From contig CM047425.1 of NCBI GenBank assembly GCA_026168455.1, positions 1,276,001-1,340,000 on the forward strand: a DNA stretch of 64,000 nucleotides, written 5' to 3'. This DNA is from Theocolax elegans. Taxonomy: Eukaryota > Arthropoda > Insecta > Hymenoptera > Cerocephalidae. The translations under genes were made by a program, and so were the position numbers. Below, piece after piece: positions 24,961 through 37,349 of the stretch. Position 1 is the first letter of the stretch; every line of letters begins with the position of its first letter. The notes under the pieces were generated by a model. The model searched no databases. It was not told the DNA's origin and worked only from the letters and a program-made list of their open reading frames with translations.

Positions 24961-25280
24961 GAATATTTGAAATTCAATTTTATTTAAATCCACCAGTTAA
25001 TGAAACAAATTATCTTTATGCCTTATACTAATTCAAAACAATCTAGGAAAGGAACATCTAATAATATTTAAGTATAATTTATTATAAAAATTATTACACG
25101 AAACCTGCGATGGCTCGGTCGGATTTCGGAAAATAAAAATCAAATTACAAAGCTTCTTTTATAAGGAAACAAAAATAAATTAATTGTTAAGTGTAAAAAC
25201 GTATAAATAAAACATTTACTATGTCGAAATGCGATGAGATAAAGAATACTTATCTTTAAAAATATCTAGAAAATAAATTG

Positions 25281-25303
25281 CACACACACACACACACACA
25301 CAC
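25281..25303. repeat. (CA)n microsatellite
   Basis: About eleven CA units. Confidence 0.95.
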
Positions 25304-26559
25304 GCCTCGTGCACCTAGTTCAAGAGAGCACCACCACCACTTATTAAAATACCATCTTTAACGACCACTCGACTCAGATTTACACCTCATTAAAAAATTT
25401 CCTCCCGAGTGTAATAATCGCGAAGTGACTACTTATTCCCTTTCCTCTTACCAGAGATAATTATTAAATAACAACAGTAAAAAAAAATCAACCGATAAAA
25501 TACTAAAGAAAATTTCCAAAAAGAATTGTCTATTTTTTTCAAATCCAGAAGGTACTGAGTAATTAATAATAGGAGACACGCTAGGCGTTTCGCGTAAATA
25601 ATTTTGTAAAAACAATTTCCCATTTTTCGCGGGACGCACTTAGCGTTGATAAATTATTCGTATACGCAATATATGCGAATAAGAAAAATTGAAAAAATTT
25701 TCGTGACCCACGAAAATTGATCGGCAAACGTTTCGGGAAAAATCGTACCCGTAATTTCACGTTGTTATTTGTTCACGATCAAGTGTGTGTACGTGTATTT
25801 TCAAAAGTTTAATCATAATATTTTCCGTACTATTATGCTAATGAAAACTCCTTTATAATTTCCATACTATACACATACACACACACACGCATAGTGAAGT
25901 ACGGGCGTATATTCGCGTTTAAAATCAAAACGACTGAATTTCTGATTTACATACTAATATATACAAATCTCATCCACACGTACGTGCACACACAGAGGCG
26001 TATGCGCATCGTATGTGTTTGCAAATTCGCATGCACACACAGATGCACGTGCACATAGTTGCGAGTTAAATTGAATTTTGTTTATCTTCGCGGTACTGAA
26101 AAGGGCGTTTATGGACTTTCCTCTCTTTCCATTTTTTTTTCTTTCTTTTTTTTTACGTTTTCGGCTTTACGTAATGTATTCTTTTATATAGGGAAAATTT
26201 TCAAACGCGCACGAGAGAGATTTTAATATCGCGCGTATACGAGCACACATCGGCCGATTATTAAACTTACTAATGTATACATTTTTATTTGATATTTAAC
26301 TTTCTTTTTTTTTTTGTTTCAATCGTTCGTATTGTTCGTCCGTGTGTGTGCACGTATAAATGCGAAGAAACTTGACATTAAAGAAAAAAAGAGTTATGAT
26401 TATTTCAATAATTGTATATTAATTTGGGATAATAGTTCATTAATATTAATTGACGTCGACGTATCGACGAGTATAATTATATATACGTGTTTTCTTTGAT
26501 ACTCGTTTATCGATTGTTTGCACACACACACAGGCTCACGGACACAGTACCGTAACAAA

Positions 26560-27185
26560 CAAATTTATTTAACAATATACACACATTTTCGCACGGTCAT
26601 CAACATATTAAAACACATACTCACTATCATACAATCAATCATTAGGCTATCAACACATTATCAAACATACAAACACAACCTATTCAACAAATAACACGGT
26701 AACATATACATAAACATATGAACATACTAAGGCAATAATATTAATTGAAACAGAGTAACATACTGTAGACATGTCTATACACACCAAACTAATAATATAC
26801 GGGTAAACACTGTAACGAATACACACAAACACAGTACTTAAAACACATAAGGACAAACCGAATAACCTTCAAAACATATACAACACAATAACATTAAACC
26901 AATTATTGTATAATCTAACTAAAATACTACATCATAAACGTATTAATATATTAACATAAGCAATAACATATATGCGTAGGTAATAACTCACAAAAACAGT
27001 AACATATTCGAGCATACCGAAATGCAAAGTAACATAGTAGAACACATACAAACATAGTAGTAGCATATTCGACTATACCGAAACACATAAGTAACATAGT
27101 AGAACACAATTACCATACAATTACACATAGAGATACTACCATACTGAAACATACAATCTGTTAAACATAGTCACATACACATTTA
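26560..27185 (+). repeat. Strand-asymmetric A/C-rich array of AACATA / ACACATA words
   Basis: Over about 600 bases the plus strand is A and C rich and G poor, built from ACATAC, AACACA, GTAACATA and CATATT words. It includes a clear tandem duplication with 61-62-bp period: AACATATTCGAGCATACCGA at 27001 and AGCATATTCGACTATACCGA at 27062. Both copies continue into a shared AAGTAACATAGTAGAACACA. Non-coding. Confidence 0.8.
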
Positions 27186-27700
27186 CTCATCCGGGTGAGT
27201 CGTCTTGAAAAATAGCTTATGCAAAAGAGGAGAGAGAAAAAAAACTTAGACACTTGTGTCAGGCAACACCTGACGATGAAATTTGGCGAGCACGTCATTT
27301 AGAGATTTCATTTGGTTGTCACATAAAGAAAACTTTTTTGTTTTTTTAATTGTTTTTTTTAATACGCTCTTAGGAGAGTCAGGGAAATTAAAACAAAAAC
27401 AAAAGAAAAAAAAGGAGTAAGGAAGAAAGAGGCTCGTTTCTCCTCGAGGTTATTATTATCGAAGGGAGGTGGCTTCGGGTCACTATATCGTTATTATTCG
27501 CGCACGGGGCTTTTCTTACGAGATCCCTCAAGTTTATTGCCAATAAAGTGCTACCTCTCTCTTACTCTACGTTGCTCGGGAATGCACGAGACGGATGCAA
27601 CTTTGATAAGTCCTCCTTCTGCATATTTTTCTTAGTTTCACGCGGATAGTGATAAGTTTGTGTCTTCTTTTCTTTTAGGAAAGGATAGTGGCTGTTAAAA
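27186..27700. other. GC-richer intronic island with a small perfect hairpin
   Basis: Contains GTCAGG-CAACA-CCTGAC (about 27258-27274) as a perfect 6-bp stem. 27430-27660 is the least AT-rich non-coding patch in this part. No frame with protein character and no matching splice sites; a conserved regulatory element is possible. Confidence 0.35.
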
Positions 27701-30485
27701 ATTTTAATAAAATACTTTTTTCAATTTTGCACATTTAGTAAAATATTCTTTTTTTTAGAAAAAAGAAATAGTTTGGTTGTTAGATGGATTTGAAGTTTCT
27801 ATTGTTAGACTGCAAAATTTTGGTCCGTTAAAATAAACGTGGATAAAAAAAGTATGAAGACTAAATTAATAAGAATATAATATAATTTATTCGGTATACA
27901 AATTTTGAAATTGATAAGTCTCGAATTATAATGGGATCCAACGATAGAAACTTCAGGTTCATTGGTTTTGTTATACAATTAAATAATTAAATGAAATTTG
28001 TTATTTTTAAAAATATTTGAGATACGTTTAATTGTGTAGATCTTTTTAATTGATTTACGACGAGATTTTTCTCTTGTGAAAATTATTTTTCACCATTTAC
28101 CATATCAATTAGAAGGTGTTATCAAATATAAAATGATAATCTCGACCGTCTTTCAATAAATTAAAAAATTATACACGTTTCGAAAATAAAATGTATTGAA
28201 ATTATAATTCAAATCGATTTCTCGTTGAGCGCTCAGTCATTTCTCTTACGTGTGTCGGTAGAATTTATTATTATTCTGGTTATTTTTGTTTTATTATCAA
28301 TCGACGAGATGAAAAGAGTAATCTGTATAATAAAATTTAGTGATCAAAACAGAAAAAAAGTTATAAATTTTTATAAAAATTGATGCAATATGAACAATTT
28401 ACAATGTTTATGAAATTTTTTTTTTTCGTATTATTTTTTATCAAACTATAATTATTTTTATGAGCATTTTAATATTACGTGAAATAATTGCTCTTGAGGA
28501 TGAATAATTAAATTGTAAAACCAAATCTGTGTATAAAATTTGTTTATCTTTTTAACACAAACTGCATCGTACAAATGTAAAACGAACGTAGCGCTCAACA
28601 TACATAATTAAAAATTAATTTTACTTACTAATCCATAAATTTATCCAAAAAAGGTCGTAACAGTCATATGTACCTTTGAAGATTGTAAATTAAAACTTTT
28701 TTTTATTGATAATTCAGCAGGATTTTTGGACAGCCGTGAATTATTGTTTTATAGCTATATATTTTAATTAACAAATAATTAATTATTTGTGATTTTCTTT
28801 AAATTTTGCGTATAATTAAATTTTAAAATTTTTTCAATATTTAGGTAGGTTTCTGCAATTTGGATATCACATCCCCTTAGGCATTACTTGTACTTCGTGG
28901 TAAACAAAAAAATTAATTTTTGAAAAAATCACCTCTTTATGCTTTAAACAATATACTCAAATTTTCTTCAAATTTTACAATCACTATTAACGTATATAAT
29001 GTTTTACAGTTTTTTACAGTTTTCTACTCAAAATTGGCGATCAAAAATTTATTGTTTCTCATGTTACGAATTATATTCAAATTTTCAATTCAATATTTTA
29101 AATATAATTTTCGGTTTAAAATGTGCAGATTCCTACAATTTGCATCCGACATCATCAAACACTATGAGAGTGAAAAGAATTACACGCTTAACCTAAAAAT
29201 ATCAATTAAAAATTGTAATAAAAATTGGTGTTCATAAACATCCATTTCCATTTTTTTTTACATTGGTAGAAGGGAAAATGGATCGATATTATATTTTTAT
29301 AACATTCGCACAACCGCGAAACTGACATTTCTGTTTGGTCTAATATTTCCCGGGGGTTAATGATCCGTCAACCGGCTATTTTTACGTGTATAACGTTTGC
29401 GCTTGCGCCCAATATGAACAACGATTTTTCGATTCACTTACGGATTATTGACTCCCATAAACTGTATTTCGAACTTTTCAATATTTTAATTGAGTTTATA
29501 TGTATCTTGAATGTGTGTTTGTGTGTACGCGAAAAAAGTACCAATTTATTTAATTTTTAGTTTTGCACAAATAAATAATAAATATAATAATTATGTTACT
29601 GGATTTAAATATAAAAATTAAAAGTATTCTATTTATCTAAAATTGTAATTGAACATGTTCAAGAAAATATTTTTTTTGTACTGATAAAAAATTATATTAA
29701 CAATAATAATAATAACAATGTCAATATAAGAAAAAAGTAGAAAATACTAAGTATACATATATATAATTCTTAAAAAAATACTTTAATCGTTAAAAAAATA
29801 TAACTTGGTTAAGCAAATATAATAAAATTTTAGAAATAATAACCTTTAATAACAATAAATATCATATCACAAGATATTAATGTTAAAATAAAAGCGAAAA
29901 ACTAAAAATACTAGGACAAAATTCTGAAAGTCAAAAAATAATAATCGTTTGAGCAAACATTTATTTATTATTACTATTTTTTTCGTGTTAATAAATTCTA
30001 AAAAATTATATTTTACGTTAACGTTAAAGAAAAACAGAGAACACAAAAAAAGTAAAATATATCTATGAAAGTTTTTCGAATAAGTCATGGAGGGAAGAAA
30101 AAAAAAGTATATTTGAAAGAAGATAAGCAAACTGCAACTTTGGTACGTGGCACTAAATATAATCAGAATAAAAACTAAAGGGGAATAATCCTACGTCATT
30201 CTCATTTATATGGTAATCCAAAAAGAAGTACATTATTCAACTAGTCCAATAAGATTTATTTTTCATAACGAACTTTTCTTTTTTAATTTTTTTTACCCCT
30301 CTCATTGATTTTTAATTATGCAAATTCCTTTTCATTTTTTTGCGCTCGTTGAAAATTATATATAAAGATGTGAAGTATAAGTCTGCGCTTGGTTATAAAT
30401 ACATTTAACACGTTACGTGTAACTTACGGTGGATAAAATGTATATTTTAGATTCATTCGTAGAGGATTAAAGTATGTAAAAAAAG
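27701..30485. other. Intronic, no gene recognised
   Basis: AT-rich. The longest open frame (28920-29237, plus) has an AT-driven F/I/K/N-rich translation and no splice or start context, so I do not call it. A weak duplication joins TTTCTGCAATTTGGATATCA (28851) and TTCCTACAATTTGCATCCGA (29131). Confidence 0.5.
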
Positions 30486-30489
30486 GTGA

Positions 30490-31235
30490 AAATTTGTGAA
30501 AAAAAAAATTAATTTGAATTCATAATTTATTTAATTAGTTGTCATTTATTCAACTTAAGATGTAACTGAATTTTAGAATTATTTCATTAGGATTCGCTAA
30601 TGTCATTATTGAATTAAAAACTTTATTGAAGTGAAAACAATTCTTTTGAATCAATAATTTTTTACCAAATTAATTTAATATTTAATCAAGTTGTGTTTTA
30701 TAATTAGTTTAAAAGACTTATTTAGATAATATTTTATTGAATTGAATCAGGTATTTAAAACCAAGTTGTGTAATAATGAAAAAAAACCCTTTTAGTTAAG
30801 ATCTATAAAATATTTATTTACCTCTTAATCAATTATTTGAATTGATAAAATTTATTTAAATTATAAGTTAATTTCATTTAAAATTTAATAATTATTTATA
30901 AGATACACTAAATAATTACTTTAAAAATAAATGTGTGTTCGAAAAAAAAACGTATTGATTTGAATCGATATTTCGCATTGAATCAAATGAATATTGATCT
31001 GAATCGATAATATTTCGAATTGAATCAAATTCATATTAATTTTCATAAAATATTGTGAAATACTAATCAATATAAACAACTATGATTTTCTTTGCACGTC
31101 CACAAATTCGTCGAATTTTAAATATCGTAAATTATTAAATCGAATCGAATAAACATATATTCGTTTAAAATGAATAAACTTATGTTCACTTAAATTGAAT
31201 ATTTAGTAATATCGTGTAAACACAGTAAATAGTTG
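30490..31235. repeat. Degenerate GAATTGAATCAAAT block
   Basis: Particularly clear at 30950-31040: GATTTGAATCGATATTTCGC is followed by ATTGAATCAAATGAATATTG, and the pair is repeated at about 50-bp spacing. Confidence 0.6.
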
Positions 31236-31816
31236 TCCATTAAATATAACAAGACGAAATCAATTCTTCGTATGCTGGGTGTATATTAACATACCCGCGA
31301 GTGACTCTGCAATACAAATAAATATGACAATTAAAGGCAATGTGACACGATATCCAATATACCCGTTTCCTCATTGTGAAATGTGTGTGTGTATATATAT
31401 ATAAAAGAAGGAAGAAAAAGAAGGGAAGAGTGAAAGAACGAAATGAATTTACTGATTGACTGTACGTGATGGAGGATACATATTATGACTACCGCTATAT
31501 ATATATATGGGTAACCAAATCTAAACTATGTGATTTATATATACATAATATAAATATACCTTTTTACCATGTAAAAACATGTACGCAAAATATCAAAAAA
31601 TTTTTTTTTGTAAATATGCGTATAGGTTATTAAATTTTTAATTACTTTAATAAACATTGTATCTGTATCGTCGAATTTATAAATAAAGTAAAAGTGACGT
31701 CGGTTACGTTGCACACGCGTTTACATTTCATATATATATATATCGTTATTCTTGCCCCCTCCTTCCGTCCCTCTTCATCAGAGTGAACTCGAGATTAATC
31801 TCGTTTCGTGACCTTA

Positions 31817-31840
31817 TTCTCTCTCTCTCTCTCTCTCTCT
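31817..31840. repeat. (CT)n microsatellite
   Basis: Twelve CT units inside a longer pyrimidine tract. Confidence 0.95.
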
Positions 31841-32119
31841 TTTCTCTTTATAGCTTGTGCTTCCGTTTCTTCACTCTCCCTCTCTTTCTTTCCCTCATCA
31901 CTGTATATTAGGTTATTTATTTTGTTTATTTTAATTTCTTCGTAAAATTACGAGAAGTATTACCACATTTTAGTATACGGTTATTGGATTTTATACCTTT
32001 AATTAATTACTTTGCTTTTTTAGGCCATTCAAAGTTGCAACTTACAATCTTTAAATTAATTAATTCATTTTGTGTGACAAATTCTTTGTTCATTTGATCT
32101 AATAATTCCGAGAATTATT

Positions 32120-32270
32120 CCATTAGTATACCTAGTATAAATTAGACTATTTGTTAATATTTTGAGGTCAAAATCGGCTATCTCGTAGATCACAGCCAAT
32201 CCATTTTCTACATATTTTTGTAAACCGGCCAATTTCTACGTTAGATATCGTTTGCATTTCAACTACAGTA
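32120..32270 (+). repeat. Dispersed repeat family R1, copy C (partial)
   Basis: AATTAGACTATTTGTTAATA, TTTTGAGGTCAAAA, and TCTACATATTTTTGTAAACC follow the same order as in the middle of copy A (1300-1410). It lacks the GCATGC...CCTGACGT end word. Confidence 0.5.
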
Positions 32271-32442
32271 ATTTAGACGTAATTCATTTTAATTAGAAAA
32301 AATATAAACAATATTGTAATGTGTTACCATAAAAATTATTACTAAAATTCTATCAGATCAAACGTACAATTACGTGGTCGAAACTATTTATTACCTATTA
32401 TCGATTCGACTATACGTTTTTAACTATTAATCAATAATGCAA

Positions 32443-32640
32443 ATTCAATATTAATTCGAAAATATAAATTGAGTAATAAATCCATAATACAGATTCAATA
32501 ATAAGTCAATAATTAATATAGGTTCAATAATAAATCGATAATATAGATTCAATAGTAAATTAATAATATAAATTCAGTAGTAAATTAATAATACAGATTC
32601 AATACTAAATCAATAATACAGATTTAATGATACTGATTCA
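32443..32640 (+). repeat. 25-bp tandem satellite, about 7-8 copies
   Basis: Head-to-tail units beginning ATTCAATARTAAATYAATAA and ending TAYAG. Unit starts are near 32443, 32468, 32492, 32522, 32547, 32572 and 32597; most are exactly 25 bp and one is lengthened to about 30. Small local array; non-coding. Confidence 0.8.
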
Positions 32641-33010
32641 CCAATCATTTCATAATATTAATGCAGTAACTTTTTCGATTCTAATATATATTTTATACTA
32701 TATGAATGTATTAAAAAAAATTGCCTCATTCAAATCAATTCATCGATCAATAATTTCCGATTTTAAATTTTGCCGTACCCCCTAAAACGAAAATAAAATT
32801 CATGAGAAACTGGAAATACGTTTCACTTTAAAATTACTAAAGTTGCCCCTATTTGAAAAAAAGAGAAAAAAAGAGAGATTTTTTTGTTATTTTTGTAAAA
32901 ATTCACAGGACATAAAAGTACAAATCACTTTCGTTAAATGCAATTTAAGTTTGCACTTAATTGACTCGGGCATCACAAAATTAGACGTTCGATCAATCAA
33001 TCTTTTTTTA

Positions 33011-33033
33011 TCTCCCTCTCTCTCTCTCTCTTT
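33011..33033. repeat. (CT)n microsatellite
   Basis: CT dinucleotides within a pyrimidine tract. The opposite-strand open frame here is a repeat artefact. Confidence 0.9.
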
Positions 33034-33479
33034 CTCATTCTCTCTTACACGAGTACCAAGGGGATTCTGTACCCAGTAAATTTTTTTTCTTTTCATTTCA
33101 CTGGGTAATTTAGGACAAAGTTTATTTTTACGCTCGCACATTGCAAATCGCATTACGAGATAACGCGAAACAAAAAGAAAAAATAATTGTCGTTTTACAT
33201 TCTTATTCATCATCGATTAATATTTTACTGCGCGTGTTTTTCTTTTTTTTATCAGTTTAGTGAAGTTTTCGCGTATACGACTCGTGGATTTTACAATTCG
33301 TGAAATATAGAGATTTTGGATGTTGCGAGTATATATTTTAAGAATCGACTTAATAAATTTGTCAATTGGCGTGTAGTAATTATTTATTTTATCGTTGCGC
33401 CTGGAGTTGAATGTCAAGGTCTGTTTGTTATAAATTTTTTTTGCGCTTTTTAAAAGCTGTATTGGGAGTTAACACTCCT

Positions 33480-36400
33480 TCGGATTTATTTAAATTTAAT
33501 AATAAAAATGACAATTAACATAATTTCTAATTTTTATTGATCAAATTTCTTGTACAAATAAAGGAGATATATCGTAGAATTAATATGTTTGAATCGATGT
33601 ATTCGAATAAATAATTGTTAGTAATGATGTTCTATCAAAATAAAATTAAAAAGATAGCACTTAAAAATCTATACTAAATTCGCAACCTATTATTGAATCA
33701 ATAATATTTTATATGTGTTGATTTAACTCATTCTTGATTCAGTCAAATATTACTAATTTAAAATATAAAAACTCAGCAAGACCGATAAATTTCTGTATTC
33801 CTTTAAAAAATTTTGTCTGAGTGATAAAAATTATATTCGTGAATAAAAAATAAATATTTAAATATCTCAACAGTATTTAATATTTTTCCAATTTAATTGA
33901 AAATAAGTACACCAAAACATGCAGAACAAAATTTATTAAACGATTCAATGTAAATAAATTAATTTGAAATAATAATACTTTATTGAATTAAATAAATTTT
34001 ATTATTTTTATATTTTTAAATATTTAATGATTAATCATTTTTATTTTTTTATATTTATTAACTTTTCTTTTTACCTCTAAATAAAAATAATATATATTTT
34101 ATTTCAAAATGAATGTACTGTTGAGAAATAAATCTCATCTAATTTTGACCAAGTCAATTAAATTAAATAATTCCTCCACCCTCCTATTTTTTTTTTCAAA
34201 CGTAGGTGTCTTGGCAAAAGGAAGAAAAGAGTAAAGCTCAATTCACGAGTGCTCGAAGAGAGCGCTGAAAGATTTTTCAAAGGGCCTTCCTCGTGGAAAA
34301 AGCTCTTTTACCGTAGTTTCGTCTCGTACTTTTTCTTTCTCATATTCGATTTTTCTACGATTTCGAAGGAATTCTCGACAAATTCAATATCTCGAAAAAG
34401 GTCGTTTATGCATGCTTTTCCTACCTTTCCATTATTATTAATGGATATATATATATATATGGATGAATTTTCAATTTTTTTTCTTTGACGCTCAACGCGA
34501 CCTGTTTGTATATAAACTTTTCGAAAGTATATAAATCATTCGAGATATTTTATATACTATCGTACAGTGGCACGTAATTAAGACGGAAGCAACAAAATCG
34601 AAATCTTTAAATATTACATTTTTTTTTTCAATTTAAGTAAAGAGACTTTTCTTAGGTCTTCAAAGAAGGAGAAAAATAAGTTTATTGATTTTCAATATAT
34701 TTATTCGTTAAAAAAAAGGTTGAATACTTAAAAAAATACGTATACTGGACTTGGTATATTAAATATTTAAGTATTATGTTTTTGTCAATTTAAATATTAT
34801 TTTCTAAAGACTTTTCTTAGGACTTCAAAGAAGAAGTTTATAGATTTTAAATAAAATGGTTATTCGATAAAAAAATATTGAATCGGGTTGGTAGACGCGT
34901 GCTTAAATATTTTTTTTTGTTAAATAAATCGTAATATTAATAATTCAAATACATTTATACGATTTATTATATATTCACATTAATTCTGTAAAGTATTAAA
35001 TAAAAATAAAAATGCATTTCCTTCGATTCAATAAAAAGTAAATAAATACTTGATTGAGACTTAAATAAATAAATAATTATATGACTCAATTCGATATAAT
35101 TCCTTCAATTAAATAATTTTTCTTTTTCTGCGCGTTTAATATCGATTGGACAATACAATTTTGACAATAATGTGTTTTAGACAGATTGATTAAAAATTTA
35201 ATTGCATGATTTTTTCTCATAAATATACTAAAGTTAATTAAAAAATATATTTCAACGATTCAATTTGATGTTATTCCTCTGAATAATTTTTCTTTGCGCG
35301 GTAATATCGATTTGACAATATATATATATGGCTGTGCACGAAAAATCGCTTCCGATACTTAAAATTTAAATATGATCATTTCGAATTTATTATCAATTAT
35401 CGTTGAATTTTTAAATATTTTGAAATTTAACGTCCGAGGAAGTTCTCTTTTTTACGAGAGCGTAATAATTTAGTAACTTTATACTTCGGGAGAACGCGGA
35501 GGAAGCAATTTTCAACAAAGACGAAATATTCAATACACGCGACATTAAAATAAGTGTACAATATCATAATAATACGTTGGACGAAAAAAAAAATTATTCT
35601 TTCTTACATTATCATGAGAGTGACTAACAGTTTATTATTAAATCAATTTCTGCGTAGTGTGAAATGCATTATTCATGTATATATACGCAGAAAAAATATA
35701 ATTTTTGTCAATTTGATAAAAACGTTTATTTGAATAAAGGTATAGAATTGAATTAAACGTTAATAAAAAGGGTATTATTTTCTTGTAATAAATAAAATAA
35801 AGCGAAATTAATATTGATTCATAATTCAATTAATACTAATTTTCACTATGTCTAGAATGTGATAGTACTAATGATTTAAATATTATAATAATAATAAAGG
35901 TTACAATATCTTATAATAATTTAAATAAAGTGTGTTTAATATTTATTCATTATTCGATTCGAGATAATTAAATTTTACGATAATGAAAAAATTAATAAGT
36001 TTTTTCATCAATTAAAATAGAAGTTACATAATTACTTACTTTATTCAATAGAAAAAATTGATTCATACATTTTTTCTGTACTCGATAAAACTTTATTAAT
36101 TATTAAAATTTCATGAAAATAAAAATTTAATATATTCTTATATTTTAACAAAGACATGACGAGACAACTATTTTTAATCATCATTCAATACAAAATAATA
36201 TTGATTACAAATCAATAAATCTTTTTCTTTACCTAACGATAAAAAAATTTATTTTCTAAGAATAAAAAATGTACTAATATAATTAAAGTGTATTATTTAT
36301 TTATTCATCATTTAATTCAAGATAATTTTGACATACAAATCGATCAATTTTTTATTCCCCGTCTACTCTGCGACTTCATTGATAATTAAAAATTTTCAAA

Positions 36401-36700
36401 AAAAAAAAATGTTGATAGAAACTTTAAGAAAAATTAATTAAAAAAAATCTAGAAAAATAAAAAATTTAGTAATTGCTTTAAACATTTTTCGCATAAAAAT
36501 TTTAAACTCAATTCAACGTCTAAAAAAACAATGAGTGTAAAAGACATTTTACTATGCAGAAAAAACTATATATATAAATACACATAGAGGTATGAATAAA
36601 TGAATCACGCCGACTTACTTATCATAGAATAAAAACGTATATATGTATACACACATTTAAATTTAGAACAGACTTTTCCTTAACCTTCTATATAACGAAT
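33480..36700. other. AT-rich intronic sequence with degenerate TTGAATT words, no gene seen
   Basis: Blocks at 33580-34050, 34910-35110 and 35700-36120 have the GATTCAAT/TTTATTTGA character. A short less AT-rich patch at 34200-34400 has an open frame but no family resemblance. Confidence 0.5.
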
Positions 36701-36716
36701 ACTTTCCAATACTTAC

Positions 36717-36782
36717 GAAACTCTCTAGGTATATGTATATACGTATATAAGAAATGCACAAAGTTTGAAAGGCGCAACTTAC
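36717..36782 (-). other. Possible RS-exon, 66 nt
   Basis: Downstream of recursive site 1 the minus strand has a second strong donor, AGAGTTTC|GTAAGTATT (donor at 36711-36716). It defines a 66-nt exon that begins with the GTAAGT of the first donor. It is a multiple of three and open in phase 0 and phase 1, so inclusion before the ARID5B-like exon need not cause a stop. The translation is repeat-like (from a TATATACG microsatellite) and unlikely to be functional protein. Competing downstream donors are typical of recursively spliced sites defined as exons. Confidence 0.45.
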
Positions 36783-36785
36783 CTG
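36777..36785 (-). other. Candidate recursive splice site 1 (zero-length exon junction)
   Basis: The minus strand reads ACTTTTTTTTCATAATGATT then CAG|GTAAGTTGCG. A complete acceptor (T8 tract, TAACTAAT branch-like word about 30 bases upstream, CAG) abuts a perfect donor. This is the published consensus of ratchet points that remove very long insect introns in steps. It is on the same strand as the ARID5B-like exon, 33 kb upstream of its acceptor. Confidence 0.7.
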
Positions 36786-37328
36786 AATCATTATGAAAAA
36801 AAAGTCTTATTAGTTAAGGAAATTAACCTCCTTTATTATTGTTATCTATATACGTATATCGACAGAGGGATAGAGAGAGCCGTAAATTACCGATTAAAGG
36901 TCAATTTCCAGTGATAAATGATTAAAAAAATTCTTTATTAATAAAAATGTCAGCAAAATAACTTCTGTAGAGGTTTAATTGCTTTAATAAAAAAAATGTT
37001 CTAAATGTAATATTTATCGACTTTTTTTCTGTGCATATAACAATATATATGTTACAATGTAACAAATAATATATGAAAAGGTTATTTGATCATTTTTTTA
37101 TCGTACAAAAGATACGTTTTATACGTTTATTTTATATATATATATACACAACATTTTTTCGCACATTGCGATTGTTCATTATTTTTAAATCTTCGTACCA
37201 TTATTCATATTGTGTGTATATGTGTATTTTTTTTATTACTGAAACCAATCAAGTGTAAAGTACGAAAAAAAAGGAGGTCAAACTGTACATATTATCGCTA
37301 ATAAAATAAAATGTATATATGCGTGTGA

Positions 37329-37348
37329 GTGTGTGTGTGTGTGTGTGT
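37329..37348. repeat. (GT)n microsatellite
   Basis: Ten GT units. Confidence 0.9.
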
Positions 37349-37349
37349 T

